From: Arthrobacter sp. SPG23
Lineage (GTDB): Bacteria > Actinomycetota > Actinomycetes > Actinomycetales > Micrococcaceae
Direction of reading: 5' to 3'
Assembly: GCF_000876655.1 (NCBI RefSeq)
Contig: NZ_JYCN01000028.1
Span: 1 to 64,000 of the forward strand
DNA length: 64,000 bases
The notes under the pieces: model-generated
Told to the model about the DNA's origin: nothing
Seen by the model: the letters and a program-made list of their open reading frames with translations, nothing else
The model's database searches: none
Translations under genes and position numbers: made by a program
In this document: positions 1 to 9,336 of the stretch, piece after piece
Layout: each line of letters starts with the position of its first letter
Position numbering within the stretch: position 1 is the stretch's first letter

Positions 1-3000
1 GCATCGTTTGTGGCGGTCTACTTCGCGGACTCGCTCGGCAACAGCCACCAAGCCACCTTCAGTGGGGAGGCAGCTTACTCGGGGACGGCTGTAGCTGTTG
101 TAGACGGTTCTCGATATGCCGCAGGCGCGCTGACTGTTCAGTCCGTTTATGTCCAGGCGGACAATCGCGTGATTGATTATCGTCCCAGCGGCTCGTTGTA
201 TAAGTACCCCTCGGGTCTGCAGGATCCGAAGACGACCACGTTCGACTTCAGCCAGCTAAACATCAACGTTGAAACGCCCGTGGATTTGTCTGTGCCGTCG
301 TCGTTGTTGAGCATCGAGCGTACGTCGCCTGACGTTGCGCGTCCGGGTGACACGGTGACGATTGATTGGACCGTTGAAGACGTTCCGGCATCGTTTGTGG
401 CGGTCTACTTCGCGGACTCGCTCGGCAACAGCCACCAAGCCACCTTCAGTGGGGAGGCAGCTTACTCGGGGACGGCTGTAGCTGTTGTAGACGGTTCTCG
501 ATATGCCGCAGGCGCGCTGACTGTTCAGTCCGTTTATGTCCAGGCGGACAATCGCGTGATTGATTATCGTCCCAGCGGCTCGTTGTATAAGTACCCCTCG
601 GGTCTGCAGGATCCGAAGACGACCACGTTCGACTTCAGCCAGCTAAACGTCAACATTGGCGGCGTTGTACATCCCGCGGCCGTGGTCTTCACAGATGTGG
701 ACGACATAGCAGAGGATACATATACAGTTCCTGCCATCGAGGGTGTCGAGTATCTGGTCGATGAGACGGTCGTCGAAGCTGGAACATATCCGGGTTTGGG
801 CTTGGTGACAGTTTCCGCAAGAGCGGAGGCAGGCTACGAATTGGCGCCAGATTCCACATCAGTATGGTCGCACTCGTTTAGGAATCTTATCGAGGACGGG
901 GAGGGCGACGTTGAAGTCGCGGCAGCTCCCGTCACATTTATTGACCTAGACGGTATAGCGGACGACATCCTTATCATTCCTGAGGTCACCGGCATCGACT
1001 ATCTGATTGCGGGGAACCTGGCTATGTCTGGTCCCCGTATGGGCCGTGGTTTAGTTACGGTCACTGCGAGAGCGCAAACAGGCTATACGTTGGCCGCTGG
1101 ATCGCAGTTCGAGTGGTCCCACGATTTCACGGAAACTGCAGGCTCTCCAGGCGATGTGGCTGGGCCGGTGTTGGTGAGTTCGTCGGTGTCGCCGACGTCG
1201 TTCAATTTGGATGATGGGCCGGCGACGGTGAAGGTGTCGGTGCGGCTGACGGATCAGACAGGGGTGGAGGCTCCGTATGTGCTGTTGGGGCACGATGCGT
1301 CGGGTCAGACTCAGGGGTTTGGTGCGTTGGCGCTGGTCTCTGGTGACGCAAGGGATGGTGTCTGGGAGCGGACGATGACGATTCCTCAGGGTGCCGCCAC
1401 GGGGGAATGGGAAGTGACCCTGTATCCCTTGGATGACACTTTGGGTAACACGTCCACCGGGTTCAAGACGATCGGAACAGTTGATGTGGCTGGCGCTCCG
1501 GCTGATGTGGTGGGGCCTGTGCTGGTGAGTTCGTCGGTGTCGCCTACGTCGTGGAATTTGGATGATGGGCCGGCGACGGTGAAGGTGTCGGTGCGGCTGA
1601 CGGATCAGGCAGGGGTGGAGGCTCCGTATGTGCTGTTGGGGCACGGTGCGTCGGGTCAGACTCAGGGGTTTGGTGCGTTGGCGCTGGTCTCTGGTGACGC
1701 AAGGGATGGTGTCTGGGAGCGGACGATGACGATTCCTCAGGGTGCGGCGACGGGCCAGTGGAACGCCAATCTGTATCCCTTGGATGACACGCTTGGTAAT
1801 AGGTCCACCGGGTTCCAGACAATAGGCGTTGTCAATTTGGATAGGTTCAAAGGGGTGACGCCTGCGGTCGTCGTGTTTACGGATATGGACGGCACCGCGG
1901 AGGACAGCTACACAGTTCCTGTGTCCGAGGGCGTTGAGTACCTGATCGGCGACAAGGTCGTAGAGGCCGGACTGCATCCGGGTTCGGGGACCGTCACGGT
2001 GAAGGCGCGGGCTAAGGCGGATTACGTTCTGGCCGAGGGCGCTGCAGTCGAGTGGAGCACGACGTTCAAGGCGACCCCGTATGAGGTGACGCCTGCAGCG
2101 GTGGTCTTCACGGATAAGGACGGCACTGCCGAGGACACCTACACGGTCCCTGCGACGGAAGGCGTCGAATATCTGGTCAACGACCAGGTTCTTGAGGCTG
2201 GAACGCACCCGGGTGCGGGAACCGTCACGGTGAAGGCGCGGGCCACGGCTGATTACGTTCTCGCCGAGGGCGCGGCCGCAGAATGGGCATTCACGTTCAA
2301 GGCGACCCCGTACAAGGTGACGCCTGCAGCCGTGGTCTTCACGGATAAGGACGGCATTGCCGAGGACACCTACACGGTTCCTGCCACTGAGGGCGTTGAA
2401 TACCTTCTGGGTGACACCGTCGTCGAGGCTGGAACGCACCCGGGTGCGGGTACGGTCACTGTGAAGGCGCGGGCCACGGCTGATTACGTTCTCGCCGAGG
2501 GCGCGGCCGCAGAATGGGCATTCACGTTCAAGGCGACCCCACACAAGGTGACGCCGGCAGCCGTCGTCTTCACGGACAACGACGGCACCGCCGAGGACAC
2601 CTACACCATTCCGGCGACAGAAGGCGTTGAGTACCTGGTGGACGGCAAGGTTGTGGAGGCGGGGGACTACCCCGGTTCCGGCACGGTCACGGTGACGGCG
2701 CGGGCAAAGACGGATTACGTCCTTGCCGAGGGCGCTACCGCCGAGTGGACGGTTACGTTCCAAGGGGGGCTTTCGGCGTCGACGCCTTCGATCAGCGGCA
2801 GCCGCACCGTCGGTTCCACGCTGACCGCCGTACCCGGTAGTTGGACGCCGGCACCGGACTCGCTGAGCTACCAGTGGTACCGCTCCGGAGCCGCGATTGC
2901 CGGTGCAACCTCGGCAGCCTACAAGCTGGCGATCGCCGACGTGGGGGCTGCCCTCACCGTGCGGGTGACCGGCGTCAAAGCCGGGTACGGAACGGTGACC

Positions 3001-3623
3001 GCGGACTCGGCACCCGTAGCCGTTGAACCGGCACCGCCGTTCCGCGACATCAACGGGGGGTCGGCGTTCGCCAAGGAAATTTCCTGGCTGGCAACAGCAG
3101 GCGTGACGCAGGGATGGACCGAGCCGGACGGTTCCCGGACCTTCCGCTCTGCACAGCCGGTGAACCGGGACCAGATGGCGGCCTTCCTGTACCGGCTGGC
3201 CGGCAGCCCGGACTTTGTGCCGCCGGCCCAGTCGCCCTTTGCGGATGTGCCCACCACCCACAATTTCTACAAGGAGATCTCCTGGCTTTGGACGGCCAAG
3301 ATCAGCGAGGGCTGGAAGGAAGCTGACGGCAGTTGGACTTTCCGGCCGGCGGCGACGGTCAACCGCGACCAGATGGCTGCCTTTATCTACCGGCACTTCA
3401 TCTACCGGCACCCGGGCTCGCCCGACTATGTGCCGGAAGCCACTGCCCCGTTTGCGGATATCCCCACCAACCACAACTTCTACAAACAGATTTCCTGGTT
3501 GGCCAAGCAAGGCATCACCAATGGCTGGACCGAAACCGACGGGTCCAAGACCTTCCGTGCCGGCTCTTCGATCTTGAGGGACCAGATGCTGCGTTCATGT
3601 ACCGCTACGCCAACCTGCCGTGA
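1..3623 (+). CDS. Repeat-rich SLH-domain surface protein, 5'-partial, frameshifted near its end
   Basis: The reading frame is open from base 1, so the N-terminus and signal peptide lie outside the window. Modules in order: two copies of a 129-aa Ig-like unit (1-387 and 388-660); two divergent FTDxDG modules (about 664-1134); two 117-aa modules (1153-1503, 1504-1854); four FTDxDGxAEDTYTVP modules with an exact 77-aa period (from 1855, 2086, 2317 and 2548); one Ig-like SYQWYRSG domain (about 2767-3030); and three SLH-like repeats (3037-3620) with the signature NRDQMAAFLYR. SLH triplets normally bind secondary cell-wall polymers, so this is inferred to be a wall-attached adhesin or matrix protein. 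In the last SLH repeat one G is missing after 3588. Restoring it gives AAFMYRYANLP and a stop at 3621-3623, matching the neighbouring protease. As read, the frame instead runs to 4479 over the next gene. The first 1.1 kb has visibly lower third-position GC than the rest. Confidence 0.85.
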
Positions 3624-3640
3624 CCCGAACGGCATGAAAA

Positions 3641-3675
3641 CCCGGCGGCGGCAGACCAGATCTGCCGCCGCCGGG
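3641..3675 (+). terminator. Hairpin after the SLH protein
   Basis: A perfect 15-bp inverted repeat (arms 3641-3655 and 3661-3675, arm CCCGGCGGCGGCAGA, 5-nt loop) lies 17 nt after the restored stop at 3623. There is no long T-run. Its position right behind the frameshift-corrected stop supports 3623 as the ancestral gene end. Confidence 0.75.
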
Positions 3676-3826
3676 CCAGTTCTTAGCCCTCGTGGCAGCC
3701 CGGAAAATACGTTCGTGACAATAAATCAAACGTTGTTACACTCGTGCTTGACGCGGATTTCGCGGTCTCTGTTTTCCCGCGGTCCGGCTCCTGGGGGGGT
3801 CGACGCCTGGCCCCTAGGATTTCGCG

Positions 3827-6634
3827 ATGTTGCACGCTCTGCGCACCCGTCTGTCTTCCCGTCTCCTGATACCCGGTGTAGTGGCACTGCTGTGCGGCTC
3901 GTCGCTTCCGCTTCCGGCCGTGGCCGACGATGCGCCCGTGCTTCCCGCAGCGCCGGCGCCGCCTCATGCGGCTGCCGGCAGCGATGCCGCCACGGACCAG
4001 TTCATTGTGAAGTTCAAGGAGTCAGCCGCGCCCGGGTCCGCCCTGCGCAAGGAATCCGTCAGCACTGTTGCCCGGGACGTCGGCGTTCCCGTCTCCGACA
4101 TACGCGCGACGGCGGCGGGAGCCCGCGTCCTGCGCCCGGACCGCACCCTCGATGCCGCAGAAACCGGCAAGGCGCTGGCCGCGCTGAAGGCGGACCCCGC
4201 CGTCGAATACGCCGAACCGGACAGCAGGATGTACCCGGCCGCCGCCCCGAACGATCCCCTCTACTCGCAGCAGTGGGCGCTGGGGGACGCCTCGGGCGGG
4301 ATGAGGTTGCCGGGTGCCTGGACGGCCACCAAGGGAGCCGGCGTGGTGGTGGCCGTGGTGGACACCGGGATCACCAGCCATCCGGACCTGAATGCCAACA
4401 TCCTCCCCGGATACGACATGATGTCCGATCCCGCCTACTCCCGCGACTCCAACGGCCGGGACGCCAATCCCCGCGATGAAGGCGACTGGACCGCAGCCGG
4501 CATGTGCGGTGACGGCATCCCGGCCAGCCCGTCCTCCTGGCACGGCACCCAGGTGGCCGGCATCATCGCCGCCATCACGAACAACGGCGTGGGCCTCGCC
4601 GGGGTCGCCCCCGAGGCCAAGATTCTCCCGGTCCGTGCCCTGGGCCCCTGCGGCGGCTACCTCTCCGACATCACGGACGGCATCATTTGGGCCGCCGGCG
4701 GAAGCGTGGCCGGGCTGCCCTCCAACCCCACCCCGGCCCGCGTGATCAATCTCAGCCTGGGCGCCGCCCAGCCCTGCTCGGCCACGTTGCAGTACGCGGT
4801 GGACTTCGCCTACGGCACGGGCGCGGCAGTGGTGGCCGCCGCCGGGAACGAGAACATGCCGGCTTCCTCGTCAAGCCCCGCCAACTGCCAGAACGTGATC
4901 TCCGTGGCCGCCGTCGCCCGCACGGGCTACCTTGCGCCCTACTCCAACTACGGATCCACCGTTGACGTCGCGGCACCGGGCGGCGACATGACCCAGACGT
5001 CGCAGGACGGAATCGCGGTGGCATTCAACTTTGGCACCACGACGCCCGTGGTCTCCGAAGCTTACGCAGCCTCGGAAGGAACCTCCATGGCGGCCCCGCA
5101 CGCCTCCGGGCTTGCCGCGCTGCTCATGTCCCGGCTGGGGGACCTGGCCACCCCGGCCAACGTGGAAACGCGGATGAAAGCCACCGCCAAAAACTATTCC
5201 TGGGCCTGCGTCAGCCCCAAAACGTGCGGCAGCGGGGCGCTGGACGCCACGGCGGCACTGAACTTCCAGCCGGACCGGACCATCACCGGGACCACCCCCG
5301 CCATCAGCGGCCAGGCCGTCGTCGGGAACTACCTGTCCGCCGTTGTCCAGAACTGGACGCCCGGCGACATCACCTTCTCCTATCAGTGGAAGCGGAACGG
5401 TACCGCCATCCCGGGGGCGCAGGCCGTGGGTTACCAGCTGCAGCCCGCGGACGTTGGCGCCACCCTGGCCGTCACGGTGACAGGGAGCCGGTTCTTCGGG
5501 GCCAGCGTCTCCATGACCTCCGCGCCCACGGCCACGGTGGCGCCCGCCCCCGTGACGGCCCCTTATGACCCCGTCATCAGCGGGCAGGCCATTGTGGGCG
5601 GAATCCTGACCGCGAACCCCGGCGTATGGCAGCCGGCGCCGGTGGCGCTGTCCTACCAGTGGCTTCGTGCCGGCGCGCCCGTCACCGGTGCCACAGCCAG
5701 CACCTACACCGTGACCGCGGACGACAAAGGAAAGACCCTCGCGGTACGAGTCACGGGTACCAAAGACGCCTACCTGTCCGCGCAGCGGACCAGCGCTTCC
5801 ACAGCCACCGTGGCCACAGGTGCGGTTCCGGCCCCGGTGCAGTTCACGGACAAGATCGGCGCCCCCAACGACACCTACACGGTGCCCTCGGCCACCGGCG
5901 TGGAGTACCTGGTGGCCGGGAAAGTGGTTCCCGCCGCAACCTACGCCGGTAGCGGCACCGTCACCGTGACCTCCCGCGCCACCGCCGGCTACGCCCTGGT
6001 GGCCGGCCAGGCCTCCAGCTGGACCTTCACCTTCAGCCCCGTGGTGTTCAACGACATCACGTCCGCGTCAGCGTTCCACACCGAGATCGACTGGCTGGGG
6101 CTCAAGGGCATCACGGAAGGCTGGACGCTGTCCGACGGCACTCGCGTCTTCCGCCCGGCAGAGCAGGTGAACCGGGACCAGATGGCCGCCTTCCTCTACC
6201 GGCTTGCAGGCAGCCCGACGGACTTTGTGCCGCCGGCGCAGTCGCCCTTCGCGGACGTGCCCACCACGCACCACTTCTACAAGCAGATCTCCTGGCTGGC
6301 CAAGCAGGGCATCAGCAAGGGCTGGGAGGAGGCCGACCACACGTGGACGTTCCGGCCGGCGTCCACCGTGAATCGGGACCAGATGGCAGCCTTCCTCTAC
6401 CGCCACTACCTCCACCTGCACCCGGGTTCCCCCGACTTCGTGCCGGACGCAACGTCCCCCTTTGCGGACATCCCCGTCACCCACACCTTCTACAAGGAGA
6501 TCTCCTGGCTGGCCAAGCAGGGCATCAGCAACGGCTGGAAGGAAACGGACGGATCCACCACGTTCCGGCCGGCGGCGTCCATTCTCCGGGACCAGATGGC
6601 CGCGTTCATGTACCGCTACAAAGTGCAGCCCTGA
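3827..6634 (+). CDS. Secreted subtilisin-family (S8) serine protease with Ig-like modules and SLH anchor
   Basis: 935 aa. An N-terminal signal peptide (residues 1-33, ending near AVADD) is followed by an inhibitor I9-like propeptide (about 57-135, FIVKFKES to VEYAEPDS). The peptidase S8 domain (about 143-475) has the full triad: D179 in VVAVVDTG, H239 in WHGTQVAG and S420 in EGTSMAAPHASG, with oxyanion N341. Two SYQW-type Ig-like domains follow, then one FTDKIGAPNDTYTVP module and three SLH repeats (about 745-935). The FTD, Ig and SLH modules match those of the upstream protein, so the pair probably arose by module shuffling. Expected to be exported, self-processed and held on the wall by the SLH triplet. 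It is probably monocistronic, given the upstream hairpin. No strong ribosome-binding site is visible before the ATG; the start was chosen because it gives a complete signal peptide. Confidence 0.93.
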   Translation: MLHALRTRLSSRLLIPGVVALLCGSSLPLPAVADDAPVLPAAPAPPHAAAGSDAATDQFIVKFKESAAPGSALRKESVSTVARDVGVPVSDIRATAAGARVLRPDRTLDAAETGKALAALKADPAVEYAEPDSRMYPAAAPNDPLYSQQWALGDASGGMRLPGAWTATKGAGVVVAVVDTGITSHPDLNANILPGYDMMSDPAYSRDSNGRDANPRDEGDWTAAGMCGDGIPASPSSWHGTQVAGIIAAITNNGVGLAGVAPEAKILPVRALGPCGGYLSDITDGIIWAAGGSVAGLPSNPTPARVINLSLGAAQPCSATLQYAVDFAYGTGAAVVAAAGNENMPASSSSPANCQNVISVAAVARTGYLAPYSNYGSTVDVAAPGGDMTQTSQDGIAVAFNFGTTTPVVSEAYAASEGTSMAAPHASGLAALLMSRLGDLATPANVETRMKATAKNYSWACVSPKTCGSGALDATAALNFQPDRTITGTTPAISGQAVVGNYLSAVVQNWTPGDITFSYQWKRNGTAIPGAQAVGYQLQPADVGATLAVTVTGSRFFGASVSMTSAPTATVAPAPVTAPYDPVISGQAIVGGILTANPGVWQPAPVALSYQWLRAGAPVTGATASTYTVTADDKGKTLAVRVTGTKDAYLSAQRTSASTATVATGAVPAPVQFTDKIGAPNDTYTVPSATGVEYLVAGKVVPAATYAGSGTVTVTSRATAGYALVAGQASSWTFTFSPVVFNDITSASAFHTEIDWLGLKGITEGWTLSDGTRVFRPAEQVNRDQMAAFLYRLAGSPTDFVPPAQSPFADVPTTHHFYKQISWLAKQGISKGWEEADHTWTFRPASTVNRDQMAAFLYRHYLHLHPGSPDFVPDATSPFADIPVTHTFYKEISWLAKQGISNGWKETDGSTTFRPAASILRDQMAAFMYRYKVQP

Positions 6635-6667
6635 CGGCGGCTCGCTCCCCGCCAACGTGTTACGGAA

Positions 6668-6716
6668 GTGACCAAGCGTGACCACTGTGAGCAGTGATAC
6701 ATTCTGCTAGTGACCA
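6668..6716 (+). promoter_or_regulatory. Three GTGACCA direct repeats with a candidate -10
   Basis: GTGACCA occurs at 6668-6674, 6678-6684 and 6710-6716, start spacings 10 and 32 bp, i.e. near whole helical turns. A small dyad CACTGTGAGCAGTG (6683-6696) and a -10-like TACATT (6698-6703) lie between copies two and three. This sits directly upstream of the DUF6919-like gene at 6741. Reading it as an activator or repressor site is inference. Confidence 0.4.
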
Positions 6717-6740
6717 TTGGGGAACTAAAGGAGACAGTGC

Positions 6741-7310
6741 ATGTTTGAAGGTGTCCCCGACGAGGACGCGTGGCGCAACTGCACCACGCTCGAAGGTGCT
6801 TGTGAACTGACCGCACGCTGGCTCGAGGGTTCCCTCAGCTACGTGCCCGGTTACACCGCGCCGCAGTACGCCGGAGAGAACGGCCCCCTGAGCGAGGCCC
6901 TGGCCGCGATCAACCGGCTTGGCTTCCTGACGGACGACTCGCAGCCCGGGGCGGAGCTGTCCGGCGGCCACGGGCAGCGCGCCTTTGTGACCGGCCGCTG
7001 CACCGAGCAGTCGGCAGCCATCATTTCCGCGGTGCTGGTGGAAACGGACCTGGTGGTGCTGATTTTCCCTCCGGGCGAATCGGGCACCGGGCAGATCTGC
7101 GTGACCCTGGACGGCGCCAGGGAGTTCACCTGGCTGGGCAGCTCCGGCGGACCCTCCTACGCCCATGAGACCTACACCGACTGGACCAACGAGACACTCG
7201 CCAAGTCCCTGGCCGAGTGCTGGGAACTGCAGATCTTCGACCCCGTCTGGGGCCGGAACAGCAAGCTGGTTCCCCTGCTGCAAAAGGCACTGATCACCGC
7301 GAAGGGCTGA
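6741..7310 (+). CDS. Hypothetical protein resembling DUF6919
   Basis: 189 aa, soluble, no signal peptide or membrane segment. The N-terminal pattern LTARWLEG, then a proline/tyrosine stretch, then NRLGFLTDDSQPG, resembles the actinobacterial DUF6919 family as I remember it (ELTARWLEG, then NRxGYxTxxSQPG). No catalytic motif is visible and the function is unknown. A good AAGGAG ribosome-binding site 7 nt ahead fixes the ATG. The gene stands alone behind GTGACCA repeats. Confidence 0.7.
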   Translation: MFEGVPDEDAWRNCTTLEGACELTARWLEGSLSYVPGYTAPQYAGENGPLSEALAAINRLGFLTDDSQPGAELSGGHGQRAFVTGRCTEQSAAIISAVLVETDLVVLIFPPGESGTGQICVTLDGAREFTWLGSSGGPSYAHETYTDWTNETLAKSLAECWELQIFDPVWGRNSKLVPLLQKALITAKG

Positions 7311-7403
7311 CGCCCCGCCAACGGTGTGAAGGGCGGCGGCCCGGCGGGCGAACCGCAGTGCCGCCATCCTTCACGCGTAACCCTTACCTACGAAGGCCGG
7401 CCG

Positions 7404-7946
7404 CTATTTCGGGCAGCTGTGGGCAGGGTTGTACGCGGCGAACATGCCGTCCGGATTGTCCTTCCACACCCACGCGTGCAGCGCGAACGTGCCCGGGAAC
7501 GGGCCGTTATCGAAGTCCACACCGGCGAGTTCCGGCCGCTCCGCTGCCGTGGACAGGTACTCCACCGCCACCAGCTTCATCCGGCCGCGCTCGTTGGGCA
7601 TGTACACGAGGATCTCCGGCTTGCGGGCCTGCGTCTTGTCATCGATCAACGACTCCTTGGCGTAATGGAAGCCCATGGCCCCCACGCCGTCCTTCTCGAT
7701 GCATTCGGTGATCTTCTTGTAGCCGTCCTTCTTTGCGTTATCCAGCCAGCGGTAATCGTCCGTGACATCCCGCAGCGTTTTCACCAGCCTGCGCTGCTCG
7801 GAGTTCTTCTTCCAGTCATCACTCTTGTCCGAGCCGCCGCCGTGCCCTGAGCCCTCGTGCGCGACGGCGGTACCGGGGGCCATCCCAACGGCCAGGACGG
7901 CCGCGGCCACCATGGACATCAGCCCTGTTTTGGTGCGATTCCTCAT
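7404..7946 (-). CDS. Secreted hypothetical protein
   Basis: About 180 aa from the ATG at 7946; a TTG four codons earlier (7958) is the alternative start. There is a clear Sec signal (RNRTKTGLM, hydrophobic core, cleavage near AVAHEG), followed by a His/Gly/Ser-rich linker HEGSGHGGGSD. The mature domain holds VTDDYRWLDNAKKDGY, GAMGFHYAKESLIDD and KPEILVYMP. These resemble an unnamed, widespread family in which a GMGYHY motif is followed by KPEILLY. No enzymatic residues can be assigned. The His-rich start could bind metal, but that is speculation. Confidence 0.75.
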   Translation of the reverse strand: MRNRTKTGLMSMVAAAVLAVGMAPGTAVAHEGSGHGGGSDKSDDWKKNSEQRRLVKTLRDVTDDYRWLDNAKKDGYKKITECIEKDGVGAMGFHYAKESLIDDKTQARKPEILVYMPNERGRMKLVAVEYLSTAAERPELAGVDFDNGPFPGTFALHAWVWKDNPDGMFAAYNPAHSCPK

Positions 7947-8330
7947 TTTTTGTTCCAACCCTCTGAGACCCGAGATTTCCTTGTTCGGTAAGGGACGCGA
8001 AGCGCGGGGTGCGAGATGCCCGCCTTCGCCAGGATGCCGGCGGGCCCGATGGGCAGGCCGGTGAATGAGCCGCCCGGGTGGAAATTATCCATCAATTGGG
8101 GCGGCGTTAAAAGTATGCTCCTCCCGCTGAAACCGGCGCTAGGTGCAGCGCAAATGTTTAAATTCCAGCAGTAATCACACTTAATGAATCCGTAAAGGGT
8201 CCGCTAACACCAAACGGCGGAACTGGCGTAAAACAAGTACCGAATTCGACCATAAACGAGTGGTCAGAGGCGAAAGAGACGAGTACAGACCACTCTGTCT
8301 GGAGGAGTTGCCGGCCCGTAGCGTAAGTGC
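7947..8330. other. Intergenic region with AT-rich core
   Basis: 384 bp between divergent genes. No credible ORF. The stretch from about 8140 to 8260 is much richer in A/T than its surroundings (ATTAATGAATCCGTAAAG type sequence) and probably holds promoters for both flanks. The dyad at 8281-8295 is listed separately. Confidence 0.5.
8281..8295 (-). promoter_or_regulatory. Dyad motif RRGTRG-N4-TACTC, copy 1
   Basis: Read on the minus strand the site is GAGTGGTCTGTACTC. It is one of five intergenic copies (others at 11359, 26648, 33254 and 34303). A related ACGAGTGGT lies 25 bp to the left at 8256. It sits about 36 bp before the small ORF at 8331. Confidence 0.45.
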
Positions 8331-8465
8331 ATGATTAGAGCCGTCAAGGAAGCGATCCGCCGCTTTGTGGCGAGGAACATCGTCGCTGATGATCCGTACC
8401 CCGTCCGATCCTGGCTGGACCAGCAGAACATGCCCCCGGAAACCGCCGGCCTAGCACCCGAATGA
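8331..8465 (+). CDS. Putative 44-aa protein
   Basis: Starts MIRAVKEAIRRFVARN, continues DPYPVRSWLDQQNMPPE and ends APE. It has a basic amphipathic helix followed by an acidic tail, with no membrane segment. The stop codon lies inside a strong hairpin (8460-8493), as expected for a short transcript with its own terminator. GGAGGAG at 8301-8307 is 24 nt from the ATG, too far for a normal ribosome-binding site, so the start is uncertain. Function unknown. Confidence 0.45.
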   Translation: MIRAVKEAIRRFVARNIVADDPYPVRSWLDQQNMPPETAGLAPE

Positions 8466-8493
8466 CACTAGCGGATGACCGTTAGTGTCATTC
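8460..8493 (+). terminator. Hairpin overlapping the stop of the 44-aa ORF
   Basis: Arms 8460-8473 and 8480-8493 pair over 14 bp with a single G-T wobble and a 6-nt loop; arm GAATGACACTAGCG. No T-tract follows. Confidence 0.6.
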
Positions 8494-8568
8494 GGAACCT
8501 CTTGAAGGTAGCCGGCCGAACAGCGTAGCCGACCTGACGGCACAGCTGCTTGCAACGGATCGTTTCAT

Positions 8569-9015
8569 TCAAACGGGCACGCACTCGAATCCGTTGTTGT
8601 CGAACTGCACCTGGCCGTTCGCGAAATGATACGCGTACGAGTAGGTACAGGTTTGGCCCGGCTGAGTATCAGTCTGCGAGGCGCGGTAGTGGTTCTCCTG
8701 GAGCTCTCCTTTCTTGAACAAATACTGATTGTGAGCGGTGCCTTCGGAAGAATAGTAAATTTCTCCGTTCACGGAGATGGTGTACTCGAACTTGCCATTG
8801 TTCTGATACATCGTGTTTCCGCTCGGGGTGGTGACAACGGTGTATTCACCGTGCGAAATGCTGCATACGGTGTACGGGCCAAAGACTTCACAAAAATTCT
8901 GCTGGTAGGTTTGGGCGCCGGTACTGCTCGCAGCTGTTGCTGGTGCTGCCCCTAGCGCCAGGACGGTACACGCCGCAAACGTTGCGCTCAGGACTTTTGA
9001 CACACTTCCGGTCAT
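8569..9015 (-). CDS. Small secreted hypothetical protein
   Basis: 148 aa. AGGAGG 6 nt before the ATG at 9015 makes this start convincing; a longer reading frame to 9042 would bypass it. A Sec signal (TGSVSKVLSATFAACTVLAL, cleavage around ATAASS) leads to a 115-residue mature domain rich in Tyr, Asn and Gln. The mature part has four cysteines (NFCEVF, TVCSIS, QTCTYS, FECVPV), consistent with two disulfide bonds outside the cell. No family recognised. The 321-bp gap upstream (9016-9336) contains only the hairpin at 9227 and presumably this gene's promoter. Confidence 0.75.
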   Translation of the reverse strand: MTGSVSKVLSATFAACTVLALGAAPATAASSTGAQTYQQNFCEVFGPYTVCSISHGEYTVVTTPSGNTMYQNNGKFEYTISVNGEIYYSSEGTAHNQYLFKKGELQENHYRASQTDTQPGQTCTYSYAYHFANGQVQFDNNGFECVPV

Positions 9016-9226
9016 GATTTGCCTCCTGTAAATATCATGCATTTTGTTGGAACGTACGTTCGGCTACCCGATCAATGTGCGACCACAAGGGCAGTCGCCG
9101 CTATGGGCAGAACGCCCTGACAGGGAGAGACCCTAAGGACCCCCTGATGAACTACTGTCTGAGTGGCGATTCCTGAAGAATCCAGATGGTGCGCCACATC
9201 AATTACGCTATTGCGTCACCTGCGGA

Positions 9227-9258
9227 CCGAGCTATACGCGCAACCGCGTATAGCTCGG
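9227..9258 (-). terminator. Hairpin downstream of the LuxR gene
   Basis: A perfect 14-bp inverted repeat (CCGAGCTATACGCG at 9227-9240, its complement at 9245-9258) with loop CAAC. It lies 78 bp past the stop of the minus-strand LuxR gene. The sequence is symmetrical enough to act from either strand. Confidence 0.55.
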
Positions 9259-9336
9259 GTAGGCGGGGGAGGTTCGTGTGGTAGTCCGAGTGCTGTGGCC
9301 ACTTTGAACCGGTCCTAAGACCTACAACTGGCAACG

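Noticed and set aside
1051..3510. Long antisense open frame (819 codons) opposite the surface protein
   Set aside because: It arises from the repeat structure and base composition of the sense gene; the product is Arg/His-rich with no domain, and the sense strand has clear SLH and Ig modules.
3624..4479. C-terminal extension of the surface protein over the protease gene
   Set aside because: The sequence is a frameshift product: it is Arg-rich, passes through a terminator and overlaps the signal peptide and prodomain of the protease.
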